The position numbers were made by a program, and so were the translations under genes. The notes below the pieces were generated by a model, which saw only the letters and a list, made by a program, of their open reading frames with translations, ran no database searches and was not told where the DNA came from. Below are positions 9,594 to 18,591 of a stretch of 64,000 nucleotides of DNA, in pieces. The stretch is from contig NZ_PQCD01000005.1 in NCBI RefSeq assembly GCF_002964705.1, forward strand, positions 62,001-126,000. The letters run 5' to 3'. Positions within the stretch are counted from its first letter, which is position 1. Every line of letters begins with the position of its first letter. The DNA is from Pseudoalteromonas sp. T1lg75. Its GTDB lineage: Bacteria > Pseudomonadota > Gammaproteobacteria > Enterobacterales > Alteromonadaceae.

Positions 9594-10997
9594 CTAGAGT
9601 CCGTATTTTTCAAGGCGGCGATACATGGCGCCACGGGTTAACCCCAGAGCCTTGGCGGCATGGCTGACATTGCCCTGATAATGGGTGAGGGCGGCGCGAA
9701 TGGCTTGGTGTTCCAGCTCTTCAAGATTGAAGGTGGAAAATACCTGAGTGTTGCCGCCTTGCGGGCTTTCCGAGGCCGCATTGGTGCCGGAGGCGACCAC
9801 AGAAGCTATGTCCAGCTCGGTGCCACTTGAGAGGATCACCGCCCGCTCTATGGCATGGGCCAGTTCGCGCACGTTGCCCGGCCAAGGGTAGTCGCTTAGT
9901 GCCCGCATGCTTGAAGTTGAGACACCGAGTTCGCGTTTATATTTCTGACCAAAATGATTGAGGTAATAGTCCACCAGCAGGGGAATGTCTTCGCGACGTT
10001 CGCGCAGTGGTGGCAGCGCGATTTCCACCGTGTTGATACGATACAGGAGATCCTGACGAAAGCGACCTTCGCTGACGCTTTGGTGCAGGTTGTCATTGGT
10101 GGCGCTGATCAAACGAATATCCACATCTATGGTTTTACTGCCGCCCAGGGGGGTGATTTGTCGATTTTGCAGCGCCGCCAATAGCTTCACCTGTTGCTCA
10201 AGTGGCAGGTTGCCGAGCTCATCTAAAAACAGGCTGCCGCCGTTGGCGAGTTCAAAACGGCCGACACGATCTTCTTTGGCATCGGTAAAGGCGCCTTTTT
10301 TATGGCCGAACAGTTCACTCTCCAACAAGGAGGCGCTCATGGCCCCCATGTCTACGCCGATAAAGGGGCCCTGATGACGCAGGCTCTGCTGGTGAATAGC
10401 ATGGGCGGTGAGCTCCTTGCCGGTGCCGCTTTCGCCGGTGATCAGTATATTGGCGTCGGTCTGAGCGGCTTTCGCTATGGTGTCGAACACCCGTTGCATG
10501 GCCTGGCTTTGGCCTAAAAATGCAAACTTGTTGCTGTTGAGGGCATCGTTAAGCCCCTGGGTTTGGCGTTTAAGCTGTCCAACCTGGCGCTTATCTTTAC
10601 CGTGATTAAAGGCCGCAGCCACGCTGGCCAGCAGTTGCTCGTTTTGCCAGGGTTTGGCGATAAAGTCGGCGGCGCCGGCCTTAATGGCATCCACCGCCAG
10701 TTGAATATCGCTGTATGCGGTCATCAACAAGACCACTATGCTGGGGTCCTGCGCGGCAATTTTCTTCAGCCAGTAAAACCCTTCCTGCCCGCTGATGGAG
10801 TCCTGGGTAAAGTTCATATCCAGCAAGATGACATCGATGGGCTGATCCGCTTCCTGTTGGGCATTGATAATGCCCTCGATATCGAAGGGGTTATCCGTGG
10901 TCTTCACCACCTGATAGTGCTGTTTTAGCAGTAGTCGTGCGGCGATCAGAATATCTGGGTTGTCATCGATGATGAGAATGGCACCGGCATGTTTCAT
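9594..10997 (-). CDS. NtrC-family sigma-54-dependent response regulator
   Basis: 467 residues with the full three-domain layout. The receiver has acidic pair D11/D12, phospho-acceptor D60 and a Lys in DFIAKPWQNE. The AAA+ domain has Walker A at 188-195 (GESGTGKE), the sigma-54-contacting GAFTDA loop at 235-240, Walker B (GGSLFLDELGNL) and an Arg finger region. A Fis-type helix-turn-helix lies at the C-terminus (NVSHAAKALGLTRGAMYRRLEKYG). It is transcribed away from the membrane-fusion/ABC operon, whose upstream region holds a -24/-12 promoter and GGACA/TGTCC inverted repeats. That operon is therefore the probable target. Confidence 0.95.
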   Translation of the reverse strand: MKHAGAILIIDDNPDILIAARLLLKQHYQVVKTTDNPFDIEGIINAQQEADQPIDVILLDMNFTQDSISGQEGFYWLKKIAAQDPSIVVLLMTAYSDIQLAVDAIKAGAADFIAKPWQNEQLLASVAAAFNHGKDKRQVGQLKRQTQGLNDALNSNKFAFLGQSQAMQRVFDTIAKAAQTDANILITGESGTGKELTAHAIHQQSLRHQGPFIGVDMGAMSASLLESELFGHKKGAFTDAKEDRVGRFELANGGSLFLDELGNLPLEQQVKLLAALQNRQITPLGGSKTIDVDIRLISATNDNLHQSVSEGRFRQDLLYRINTVEIALPPLRERREDIPLLVDYYLNHFGQKYKRELGVSTSSMRALSDYPWPGNVRELAHAIERAVILSSGTELDIASVVASGTNAASESPQGGNTQVFSTFNLEELEHQAIRAALTHYQGNVSHAAKALGLTRGAMYRRLEKYGL

Positions 10998-11043
10998 ATT
11001 TGTAATTATTATTGTGTGTTTTCAGTAGCCTAATCCAAAATAG

Positions 11044-11101
11044 GGACAGTGTCCATTAATGGACGTTGAGTCATCGGGTAAGTGTTCTACCAGCGGACAC
11101 C
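11044..11101. promoter_or_regulatory. Putative upstream activator sites for the NtrC-type regulator
   Basis: The divergent intergenic region holds repeated GGACA/TGTCC half-sites: GGACA-g-TGTCC (11044-11054), the perfect palindrome GTCCATTAATGGAC (11051-11064) and GTGTTC-n7-GGACAC (11082-11100). They lie about 60-120 bp upstream of the sigma-54 promoter, the usual place for activator binding. Assignment to the neighbouring regulator is inference. Confidence 0.55.
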
Positions 11102-11162
11102 CGTTCTTGAGCCTACTCTGTAAAATTCATATAACCATATGTTTTTATTGACAAATAAATTT

Positions 11163-11178
11163 TGGCACGGGAATTGTT
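11163..11178 (+). promoter_or_regulatory. Sigma-54 (-24/-12) promoter of the exporter operon
   Basis: TGGCAC, five bases, then TTGTT matches the -24/-12 consensus (TGGCAC-N5-TTGCA) with the GG and TTG invariants in register. It lies 46 bp before the start of the membrane-fusion gene and next to the gene of an NtrC-type activator. Confidence 0.82.
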
Positions 11179-11223
11179 ACATTCATGGGTAATTAGCACT
11201 TAGAACAATCGCAAGGCGTTGAC

Positions 11224-12477
11224 ATGGATAAGAAAATTGCCCGCTCAGCAACAGATAAATACCTGAAGAAATCACTTCTTGGGCTTGGCTGCCTGGTGGT
11301 GGCCGCAGCCGCCTATGGCCTGACCCAAAGCGATGCCCAGGGTCGCAGTCAAACGGTAAATGACCAAAATCTCAGTGTAAGCACGGTGCACCAGGGCGAG
11401 TTTGTCGATGCCCTAAGCCTGCGTGGTCAGGTGGTACCGAGAACCAGTATTTATCTCGACACCATAGCCGGGGGCCAGGTGGAAGAGCGGCTCGTCGAAC
11501 AGGGCGAGTACGTTAAAAAAGGCCAACCCCTGGTGCGCTTAAGCAACACCAACTTGCAGCTGGATGTAATGAGTCGCGAAGCCCAGGTCACCGAGCAGCT
11601 TAACTTTTTGCGCAATACCCAGATGACCATGGAAACCAGCCGCTTGAATCTGCGCCGCGATCTATTGGAAATCGATCTGAAAATTACCCACCTAAGCCGG
11701 CGATTAAAACAAACCGAACCCCTGGTCAGTAAAGGCGTCTTGGCCAAGGAGCAGTTGGCTGAAATTAAAGAAGACCTTGCCTATTACCAGGCACGCAGGG
11801 AGCTGACACTGGAACGCCAGCAGCAGGAAAGCAGTATCCGCGAGGTGCAATTAGCCCAGCTGCAGGACAGTGCGAAAATGCTGGAGAAAAACCTGCAGTT
11901 TGCGCGTAAGAATCTGGAAAATTTACTGATCACCGCGCCCGTTGCCGGTTACCTCAGTGAGCTGGATGTGGAAATTGGTGAGTCCAAGGATCGTGGCGCG
12001 CGACTAGGGCAAATTGATATCCCCAACGAGTACAAGCTGGTGGTACGCCTCGATGAGTTTTATCTCAACCAGGTTCAATCCGGGATGGATGTGGTCATTG
12101 AGCTGGAGCAGGGCAAGGTAAATGCTCAGGTCAGTAAAATAGATAGCAGAGTGCAGCAGTCACAGTTTCAAATCGAAGTCGATTTACCTAAGGATATCAG
12201 CAACATCAAGCGCGGCCAAAGCCTGGACATAGAGCTGATGCTGGGTGATAGCCAGGCCAATGCCCTATTGCTTAAACGCGGCGCCTTCTTTACCAGCTCC
12301 GGTGGTAACTGGGTGTATGTGATGAGTGAGGACAACAGCCAGGCGCTGCGCCGTGAGATTCGCCTCGGCAGAAAAAACCAGGATTACTACGAAGTGCTCA
12401 GTGGTCTTGAGGTCGGTGATCGGGTGATCACCTCCAGCTACAGCAACTTTGATAAAGCACAACAATTACAGTTTTAA
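11224..12477 (+). CDS. HlyD/MacA-like periplasmic adaptor (membrane-fusion) protein
   Basis: 417 residues. An N-terminal membrane anchor (about 19-37, LGLGCLVVAAAAYGLTQS) is followed by a lipoyl-like half-motif (GGQVEERLVEQGEYVKKGQPLVRLS). A long alpha-helical hairpin (about 115-230), the second half-motif (LLITAPVAGYLSELDVEIGE), a beta-barrel and a C-terminal membrane-proximal domain (VLSGLEVGDRVI) complete it. It should link the inner-membrane ABC pump encoded next to it to a TolC-type outer channel, which is not encoded nearby. It is the first gene of the sigma-54-controlled operon; the ATPase gene follows after 10 bp. Confidence 0.9.
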   Translation: MDKKIARSATDKYLKKSLLGLGCLVVAAAAYGLTQSDAQGRSQTVNDQNLSVSTVHQGEFVDALSLRGQVVPRTSIYLDTIAGGQVEERLVEQGEYVKKGQPLVRLSNTNLQLDVMSREAQVTEQLNFLRNTQMTMETSRLNLRRDLLEIDLKITHLSRRLKQTEPLVSKGVLAKEQLAEIKEDLAYYQARRELTLERQQQESSIREVQLAQLQDSAKMLEKNLQFARKNLENLLITAPVAGYLSELDVEIGESKDRGARLGQIDIPNEYKLVVRLDEFYLNQVQSGMDVVIELEQGKVNAQVSKIDSRVQQSQFQIEVDLPKDISNIKRGQSLDIELMLGDSQANALLLKRGAFFTSSGGNWVYVMSEDNSQALRREIRLGRKNQDYYEVLSGLEVGDRVITSSYSNFDKAQQLQF

Positions 12478-12487
12478 GGGAACAACA

Positions 12488-13192
12488 ATGATTAAACTTA
12501 CTAATTTATCTCGTGTATTTCGAACTCAAGACGTTGAAACAACAGCACTAAATGACATTAACCTAGCGGTGAATGAAGGCGAGTTTCTGGCCATCATGGG
12601 GCCATCCGGCTGCGGCAAATCGACCCTGTTATCCATTTTGGGCATGTTGGACTCACCGAGTAGCGGCCGCTTTGAGTTTCTAGGCGAAGACATCGCCGGC
12701 TACAGTGAAAAACAGTTAGCCGAGCTGAGAAAAGCATCCATCGGCTTTGTATTTCAAAGCTTTAACCTGATTGACGAACTGACTGTATTTGAAAACGTTG
12801 AGCTGCCTTTACAGTATCAAAATATCTCAAAGAGTGAGCGCAAGCAGCGTGTAGAGGCCATTTTAAAGCGCGTCGGCATCGATCATCGCGGTGATCATCT
12901 ACCGCAGCAACTTTCCGGTGGTCAGCAGCAACGCGTGGCGGTGGCCAGAGCCTTGGTCATTAACCCTAAACTTATTTTGGCGGATGAGCCGACCGGTAAC
13001 CTGGACTCCAAAAATGGCGATGAAGTAATGGCCATGTTGCGCGAGCTTAACTGCGAGGGCACCACGGTGATCATGGTGACTCACTCGGAGAAAGAAGGTA
13101 ATTATGCCGATCGCCTGGTGCGCCTGCTGGACGGTCAGATCATGGTCGACAAAGCCAATGCGGTGAGCACTAAGACCGCTGAGGTAGCCTAA
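12488..13192 (+). CDS. ABC exporter ATP-binding subunit, MacB/LolD-type
   Basis: 234 residues with Walker A at 38-45 (GPSGCGKS), Q-loop (FVFQSFNLID), signature LSGGQ at 142-146, Walker B (LILADEPTGNLD, from about 162) and the switch histidine (VTHS). The start at ATG 12488 follows GGGAACAACA; an upstream in-frame start at 12449 would overlap the adaptor gene and add a non-conserved tail. It powers the two FtsX-type permeases encoded directly downstream. This subfamily moves peptides, lipoproteins or drugs out of the inner membrane by mechanotransmission. Confidence 0.95.
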   Translation: MIKLTNLSRVFRTQDVETTALNDINLAVNEGEFLAIMGPSGCGKSTLLSILGMLDSPSSGRFEFLGEDIAGYSEKQLAELRKASIGFVFQSFNLIDELTVFENVELPLQYQNISKSERKQRVEAILKRVGIDHRGDHLPQQLSGGQQQRVAVARALVINPKLILADEPTGNLDSKNGDEVMAMLRELNCEGTTVIMVTHSEKEGNYADRLVRLLDGQIMVDKANAVSTKTAEVA

Positions 13193-13193
13193 T

Positions 13194-15590
13194 ATGATCG
13201 CCAGTTACCTTATAACGGCCCTGCGCGCATTTAAGCAGCAAAAACAGCATTTTGCTTTGAATGTGATGGGCCTTAGCGTGGGCTTGGCGGCGGCCATTCT
13301 GGTGGCGCTCTTTGCCATCAATGAGCTCTCGTACGATAGCCAACAACCTCATGCTGAGCGTGTTTATCGCGTTGGCCAAGATTTCTCAAAACTTGGTTTA
13401 GCTGTGATACCTCTTTTTAATTATATGCAGTCAAAACAGGCAGAAGATTACAGCCAGGTTGAAGAAGTATTTGGATTAACCATGGTAGAGCTGACCCGTG
13501 AAGCCATGGTTGATGTGAGTTACCGTAACCAAGGCTATAAGTTAAATGCCTTGTATGGTGCTACAGCAAATATTGAAAACTTTATTGCTATGGAAACGCT
13601 TGCGGGTGACTTAAAAACCGCAATGAGTACACCAGACAGCCTGGCCTTAAGTGAGACAGAAGCACTGCGCATTTTTGGCCGTACTGATGTGGTTGGTGAA
13701 ACGCTGACGCACGAACAAGGACAGTACACCGTTCGCGCAGTGTTTGCAGACTTAGCTGACAACACTCACTTTGCCTTTAAAAACCTTGTTTATGTTAAGC
13801 ATGAGCCAAGCGAATTTAATGTGAACAGTAGTTATGTGTATATGCGTTTAGCTGCGGGTACCGATACAGACGCATTAGCTAACACCTTAACAGAGCGCTT
13901 TTTTAGCGGTTCTATGCTTGAACAAGTTAGTTTAGAACTACATCCATTACTTGATTTACACCTAACGGCTAAATCTCCTTTTGAAATGAAAGCGGGCGGT
14001 GCTAAACAAGTGGTGATGATCTGTGTCGGTTTAAGCGTGTTACTTATTCTTATTGCAGGTTTTAACTTCATTAATATGACGGTAGCCCAGTCGACTAAAC
14101 GTGCAAAAGAAGTCGGTGTGCGTAAAGCGCTAGGGGCAAGTAAAGGCCAATTAGTAACTCAGTTTCTATCTGAGTCAGTGTTGGTTTCGATGCTTTCAAT
14201 GGTGATTGCTTGTGCCTTAGTGGAGCTATTTTTACCAAGCTTTAACCAATTAGTAGACCGCGAATTAGTAGTCAACTATGCCTCTGAATTTGGTCTTGCG
14301 ATTATTGTGGTAGCGATTGCTGTGGGCATATTAGCTGGGCTTTATCCTGCATTCTTTATTTCGTCATTTAGTGCAAAACGAGTTTTAAGTGGTGACTTAC
14401 AACGTGGTAATACAGCAATATGGGTTCGTAAGAGCTTACTAACCCTACAGGCATCGTTGGCAATAGGTTTAATTGTTGCCTCGGTTACCTTGTTAAAGCA
14501 GTTAACTTACTTGCAAAGCTTGCCTTTAGGCTATGAAACAACACAAAGATTGGTTATTTCAGAGCTACCTGTAGGGGAAGTATTCACGAAAGAAAAAAAT
14601 GCCTTAGTTAACCGTATTAGTGCAATTCAAGGCGTACAGCAAACAACAGTAATTGATACCCGTTTAACGCTTTCAATCAATAATACACTTATGCCAACGT
14701 GGCCAAATGGTGAAGCGTCTGGCAGCTTAACTCCTGTAGTAGGCGCAAGCTACGATGTGGTAAAAACGCTAGGTTTAAAACTGGTTGCAGGGCGTGATTT
14801 TAGCCGCGAGTTTGCCGGTGATTGGGCAAGCCGTGAAAATGGGGTAACAAGTACAGGTACGATTGTGACTGAATCTGTCGCAAAACAAGCGGGTTACACT
14901 AACATGAGTGAGATTATCGGTAAGGTAATTAAAGACTCAGGTAGCGGCGTAGATATGCGTGTTGTGGGTGTGGTTGAAGATGTAAAAGTAGGTAATGCTA
15001 AAGATGCCAACTCTAATATCATGTTTTTGTGTGGCTTTAACTTCTTAACACCTGTATCTGAATTTATTTTAACGATTGATCAGCAAAACTTGCCTTACAT
15101 TAAAACTCAGCTCGCTGAGGTATTAGCAAGTACAGCCAATATCTATGAGCCTAAAATTAACTTACTCGCAGACAACTACAAAACCTTGTTAAAAGGTGAT
15201 GAGCGTATTTCGAATGTAGTTTTAATCTTTACCGCTCTTGCTGTGTTCTTAACCTGCTTAGGTACCTTTGGTTTGGCTTCGTTTGCAACAGTGCGTCGTC
15301 AGAAGGAAGTGGCTGTTCGAAAAGTTCTAGGCGCATCACGCATCAGTATTGTTAATATCATTGCTAAAGAGTTCTTAGTGCTGGTGGCAGTGAGTATTGC
15401 TATTGCATATCCAGTGACTTACTTGCTAGTAGGTGATTGGCTGGCAAACTTTAATGACCGCATTGAACAAGCTCTGTGGGTGTATTTCGTAGCAGCCGCC
15501 GCTGTGGCAGCGATTACCTGGGTTACCGTTGCAAGTTTAGCCTTTAAGGCCGCAAGCACCAGACCATCGCTTATCTTACGATATGAATAA
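13194..15590 (+). CDS. FtsX/MacB-type ABC permease (first of two), mosaic composition
   Basis: 798 residues: N-terminal transmembrane helix (about 20-42), a periplasmic MacB-like domain, a three-helix FtsX core (about 280-390, with AKRAKEVGVRKALGASKGQL), a second periplasmic domain and a second FtsX core (about 675-795, RRQKEVAVRKVLGASRISI). It starts 1 bp after the ATPase stop. It is a paralogue of the next gene. The first about 190 bp and the last about 150 bp have the host's high GC and match the paralogue closely, whereas about 13,380-15,440 is AT-rich with many TTA, AAA and GAA codons. For example, positions 13,381-13,440 are about 32 percent GC against about 62 percent for 13,261-13,320. 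This looks like a central segment replaced from a lower-GC relative. Confidence 0.93.
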   Translation: MIASYLITALRAFKQQKQHFALNVMGLSVGLAAAILVALFAINELSYDSQQPHAERVYRVGQDFSKLGLAVIPLFNYMQSKQAEDYSQVEEVFGLTMVELTREAMVDVSYRNQGYKLNALYGATANIENFIAMETLAGDLKTAMSTPDSLALSETEALRIFGRTDVVGETLTHEQGQYTVRAVFADLADNTHFAFKNLVYVKHEPSEFNVNSSYVYMRLAAGTDTDALANTLTERFFSGSMLEQVSLELHPLLDLHLTAKSPFEMKAGGAKQVVMICVGLSVLLILIAGFNFINMTVAQSTKRAKEVGVRKALGASKGQLVTQFLSESVLVSMLSMVIACALVELFLPSFNQLVDRELVVNYASEFGLAIIVVAIAVGILAGLYPAFFISSFSAKRVLSGDLQRGNTAIWVRKSLLTLQASLAIGLIVASVTLLKQLTYLQSLPLGYETTQRLVISELPVGEVFTKEKNALVNRISAIQGVQQTTVIDTRLTLSINNTLMPTWPNGEASGSLTPVVGASYDVVKTLGLKLVAGRDFSREFAGDWASRENGVTSTGTIVTESVAKQAGYTNMSEIIGKVIKDSGSGVDMRVVGVVEDVKVGNAKDANSNIMFLCGFNFLTPVSEFILTIDQQNLPYIKTQLAEVLASTANIYEPKINLLADNYKTLLKGDERISNVVLIFTALAVFLTCLGTFGLASFATVRRQKEVAVRKVLGASRISIVNIIAKEFLVLVAVSIAIAYPVTYLLVGDWLANFNDRIEQALWVYFVAAAAVAAITWVTVASLAFKAASTRPSLILRYE

Positions 15591-15598
15591 CAATAAGT

Positions 15599-15620
15599 TA
15601 GCGCTTCCGTGGAAGCGCTA
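15599..15620 (+). repeat. Intercistronic perfect hairpin between the two permease genes
   Basis: TAGCGCTTCC-GT-GGAAGCGCTA is a perfect 10-bp inverted repeat in the 55-bp gap between the two permease genes. No T tract follows, so it is more likely a messenger-processing or stabilising hairpin, or a partial attenuator, than a full terminator. Confidence 0.6.
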
Positions 15621-15645
15621 GCCGATAAAACTTAGAGGTGACATC

Positions 15646-18048
15646 ATGTTTACCAGTTATTTATCTTCAGCGGTACGGGCTTTTATCAAGCACAAACAGC
15701 ATTTCTTTTTGAATCTGTTCGGTTTGAGCGTGGGCTTGGCGGCGGCCATTCTGGTGGCCTTATTTACCCGTTTTGAAATGGCAGTGGATCAGTACCAGCC
15801 CAATGCCGAGCGCACCTATCGCCTGTCCCAGTACTTTACCGTCATGGGTACCTCCGCACCCATCACCAATTTATACGCGGTAAGAGATCTGGCGAAAGGC
15901 ACAGATATTGAAGACATCTTTGCCTTACAAATGCATCCCAGGCTGTCGGGAGACTTTAATGCCAATGGCAACTTCTTCAAGATGGAAGACTTGTTTGCGG
16001 CAACCACCAATATCCGGGATTTTATTCAGCTCGATGTGCTTTATGGCGATCTGGATGCGACCCTGGCGGCACCCAATAAAATGGCATTGAGCGAAAGCGA
16101 GGCGATTCGCCTGTTCGGCCGTGCCGATGCCCTTGGTGAAACCATCAGCAAGGGCCAGATCCGCTATCAGGTTACGGCTATTTTTAAGGATCTGCCCGAC
16201 AGCACTCACTTTACCTTTGCTGGCCTGGTGGCCATGGTTAAAGAAGCGCCTAATTACCGTATCAACAATTTCTACACTTATGTGCGTTTCAGCGAGCAGG
16301 CCAATATCGCCGCAGAGCAAGCCCTGTTTGCCAAGGCCTATGCGCAACTCGTCTATCCAAATCAGGAAATGGGCTTTGTTGAGGTCAGCTTTCAGCCGCT
16401 GACCGATATTCACCTGCATGCCAATAGTCGCTATGAACTTAAGGCTAACGGCTCCTCCACCGTGGTGGTGATCAGTTTTTCTTTAAGCATCTTGCTGATT
16501 GTGTTGGCGGCCTTTAATTTTATCAATATGAGCATTGCCCAGGCGGCAAAGCGGGCCAAAGAAGTGGGTGTGCGTAAAGCCTTGGGAGCGAGTAAACGAC
16601 AGGTTATTAATCAGTTCCTGCTGGAGTCTGTGCTTATTACCCTGCTGGCCGCACTGCTGGCCTGTATTCTAGTCGAGTTGGTCTTGCCCACCTTTAATCA
16701 ATTGGTTGAGCGCGACCTGGTGTTAGCGTATTTCTCTGATTTTGGCCTGCTGCTGGTTGCCATTGTCTTGCTTGTCGGCGTGCTGGCTGGCGCCTATCCG
16801 GCATTTTTTATGTCGGCATTTAGCGCAAAACGAGTGTTAAGCGGCGATATTCAACGTGGCCGTAGCGCCAGTTTAGTGCGCAAAACCCTGCTTATCCTGC
16901 AGGCCTCCTTATCGATAGCGCTGATCATCGGGGCTTTCTCATTGCAACAGCAGTTGCAGCACCTGCAGTCCATTCCGGTGGGCTACGAGAAACAATACCG
17001 TTTGGAAGTGGATGATATCCCTGCCAGGGATTTGTATATAAGCCAAAACCATGCCCTTACTCAGCGTATTAATAACATTGATGGCGTGCTGGCGAGCAGT
17101 ATTAGTGATGCCTCGTTTACCTCCACCTTTAATACCAGCTTTTCTATCACCTCGGATAATGGCGTCTTGCGTGATAGCGTGATCCCCTTCGTTGGCGTGG
17201 GCTTTGATATCGTCGAGAGTTTAGGTTTGGCACTGGTGGCTGGTCGTGACTTTAATCGTGCGCATGGTAGCGATTGGTATAACCAGGACGCCCAGGGCAA
17301 TAGCCACGCCAGCATCTTAATTTCCGAGTCCTTGGTACAGCAGGCGGGTTACAGTAATCCCGAGGATGCTATCGGTAAGTTGTGGTACAGCAAGGATGAT
17401 GACCGTCAGGATGTGATGCGAATCGTCGGCGTGGTTGCCGATATCACCATGGGCTCTGCGCGAGACGAATCGTCGCCACTTATTTTGATCTGTGGTTTAA
17501 GCTGGGCCAATGAAGGCAAATTGATCATCAAGTTTGAGCCACACTTGTTTGAGTCGGTTAAGGCTCAGGTAAAACAGCTGCTGGCCGACGAACTCAAGGT
17601 ATACAACCCGGACTTGGAGCTGGTGGCGGATAATTACCAAGCTCTGTACAAGAACGATCAACGTATCTCGGTGTTGGTAAACGTGTTTAGCTTATTGGCA
17701 ATTTTCTTAACCATGTTGGGAACCTTTGGCTTGGCGTCTTTTTCCGCATTGCGACGTCAAAAAGAAGTGGCGGTGCGTAAAGTGCTCGGAGCCTCGCGTA
17801 TAAGCTTAGTGAACCTGTTGGCTAAGGAATATTTATTGCTGGTGGCCATTAGCACCGTCATCGCCTTCCCGCTAACTTATTGGTTTGTTGGTCAATGGTT
17901 GGCAAACTTTAATGAGCGTATCGAGCAGGCCTTATGGGTGTATGGCGTTGCTGCTGTTACGGTAGCGGCAATCACCTGGCTTACCGTGGCTACGTTGGCC
18001 TTTAAAGCGGCGAGCACGCGACCATCGCTTACCCTGAGGTATGAATAA
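15646..18048 (+). CDS. FtsX/MacB-type ABC permease (second of two)
   Basis: 800 residues with the same double-FtsX layout as the preceding gene: N-terminal helix, MacB-like periplasmic domain, FtsX core with AAKRAKEVGVRKALGASKRQV, second periplasmic domain, and FtsX core with RRQKEVAVRKVLGASRISLV near the C-terminus. Base composition is uniform and like the host throughout, in contrast to its neighbour. The two permeases probably form a heterodimer driven by the single ATPase. The substrate is unknown. A factor-independent terminator follows. Confidence 0.93.
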   Translation: MFTSYLSSAVRAFIKHKQHFFLNLFGLSVGLAAAILVALFTRFEMAVDQYQPNAERTYRLSQYFTVMGTSAPITNLYAVRDLAKGTDIEDIFALQMHPRLSGDFNANGNFFKMEDLFAATTNIRDFIQLDVLYGDLDATLAAPNKMALSESEAIRLFGRADALGETISKGQIRYQVTAIFKDLPDSTHFTFAGLVAMVKEAPNYRINNFYTYVRFSEQANIAAEQALFAKAYAQLVYPNQEMGFVEVSFQPLTDIHLHANSRYELKANGSSTVVVISFSLSILLIVLAAFNFINMSIAQAAKRAKEVGVRKALGASKRQVINQFLLESVLITLLAALLACILVELVLPTFNQLVERDLVLAYFSDFGLLLVAIVLLVGVLAGAYPAFFMSAFSAKRVLSGDIQRGRSASLVRKTLLILQASLSIALIIGAFSLQQQLQHLQSIPVGYEKQYRLEVDDIPARDLYISQNHALTQRINNIDGVLASSISDASFTSTFNTSFSITSDNGVLRDSVIPFVGVGFDIVESLGLALVAGRDFNRAHGSDWYNQDAQGNSHASILISESLVQQAGYSNPEDAIGKLWYSKDDDRQDVMRIVGVVADITMGSARDESSPLILICGLSWANEGKLIIKFEPHLFESVKAQVKQLLADELKVYNPDLELVADNYQALYKNDQRISVLVNVFSLLAIFLTMLGTFGLASFSALRRQKEVAVRKVLGASRISLVNLLAKEYLLLVAISTVIAFPLTYWFVGQWLANFNERIEQALWVYGVAAVTVAAITWLTVATLAFKAASTRPSLTLRYE

Positions 18049-18056
18049 CAAATAAT

Positions 18057-18082
18057 AGGGCGCACATTGATTGCGCCTTTTT
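18057..18082 (+). terminator. Terminator of the ABC exporter operon
   Basis: GGCGC and GCGCC form a stem around a 9-base loop, followed by five T residues, just after the second permease gene. Confidence 0.75.
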
Positions 18083-18140
18083 AATCTTTTTGTTCCTCTG
18101 CTACGTTTAATATAGGTGAGCACTTCTTAGGAGCAACACC

Positions 18141-18443
18141 ATGCAAGCCAATCTATTGAAAGCTGCCCTCGCAGACAGCCATTACCGTGCCATTATCCTC
18201 AGCTATGCCGATGCCAATCATTATTTGGCCGGGGTGATAGATACCCTGGGTAATTACCATATGTTGGTCGACCAGCAGGATGTCACCAAGTCCTTTAATT
18301 CGCTGCGTGAAGCAGAGCGGGCGTTATCGGCGCTCGGTGCCACCCAGGCGCTGTTGAAGATGCAGTCGGCTTATGAAGAGCTGGGGCCAAATGACGGCTT
18401 GGAAGAGCATATTGCCGATCTTGAGATACGCCATCTCACTTAG
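18141..18443 (+). CDS. Small conserved protein, DUF6482-like
   Basis: 100 residues, no signal peptide or membrane segment, acidic, mixed alpha/beta by appearance (AIILSYADANHYLAGVIDTLGNYHML, then an Ala/Leu-rich helix). Size and pattern recall DUF6482, small gammaproteobacterial proteins of unknown function; this is a tentative match from memory. AGGAG at about 18,130 is a good ribosome-binding site. It stands alone between two hairpins. Confidence 0.65.
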   Translation: MQANLLKAALADSHYRAIILSYADANHYLAGVIDTLGNYHMLVDQQDVTKSFNSLREAERALSALGATQALLKMQSAYEELGPNDGLEEHIADLEIRHLT

Positions 18444-18450
18444 CCCCTTC

Positions 18451-18512
18451 CTAAAGTAAGGTGCGGACATTCATCGGTCTCTTAACCAATGGCGTCAATG
18501 TCCGCGCTTTAG
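18451..18512 (+). terminator. Nested inverted repeat downstream of the small protein
   Basis: CTAAAG-n6-GCGGACATT is mirrored by AATGTCCGC-g-CTTTAG across a 25-base loop. It sits between the small gene and the promoter of the DeoR-type regulator. It could act as a terminator, though no clean T run follows. Confidence 0.5.
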
Positions 18513-18526
18513 TAACAATTTAGCAA

Positions 18527-18576
18527 TTGAGCTTTGCCTAAAGTTTCGACTATAATGCGCATCTTTCGAATCGAAA
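18527..18576 (+). promoter_or_regulatory. Promoter and putative operator of the DeoR-type regulator gene
   Basis: TTGAGC (18527-18532), 18 bp, then a perfect TATAAT (18551-18556) form a sigma-70 promoter. The palindrome TTTCGA-A-TCGAAA (18564-18576) covers the likely transcription start, and another TTTCGA lies at 18544-18549. The position suggests autoregulation by the DeoR-type protein, which is inference. Confidence 0.65.
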
Positions 18577-18591
18577 CTTATTTATTACTAA

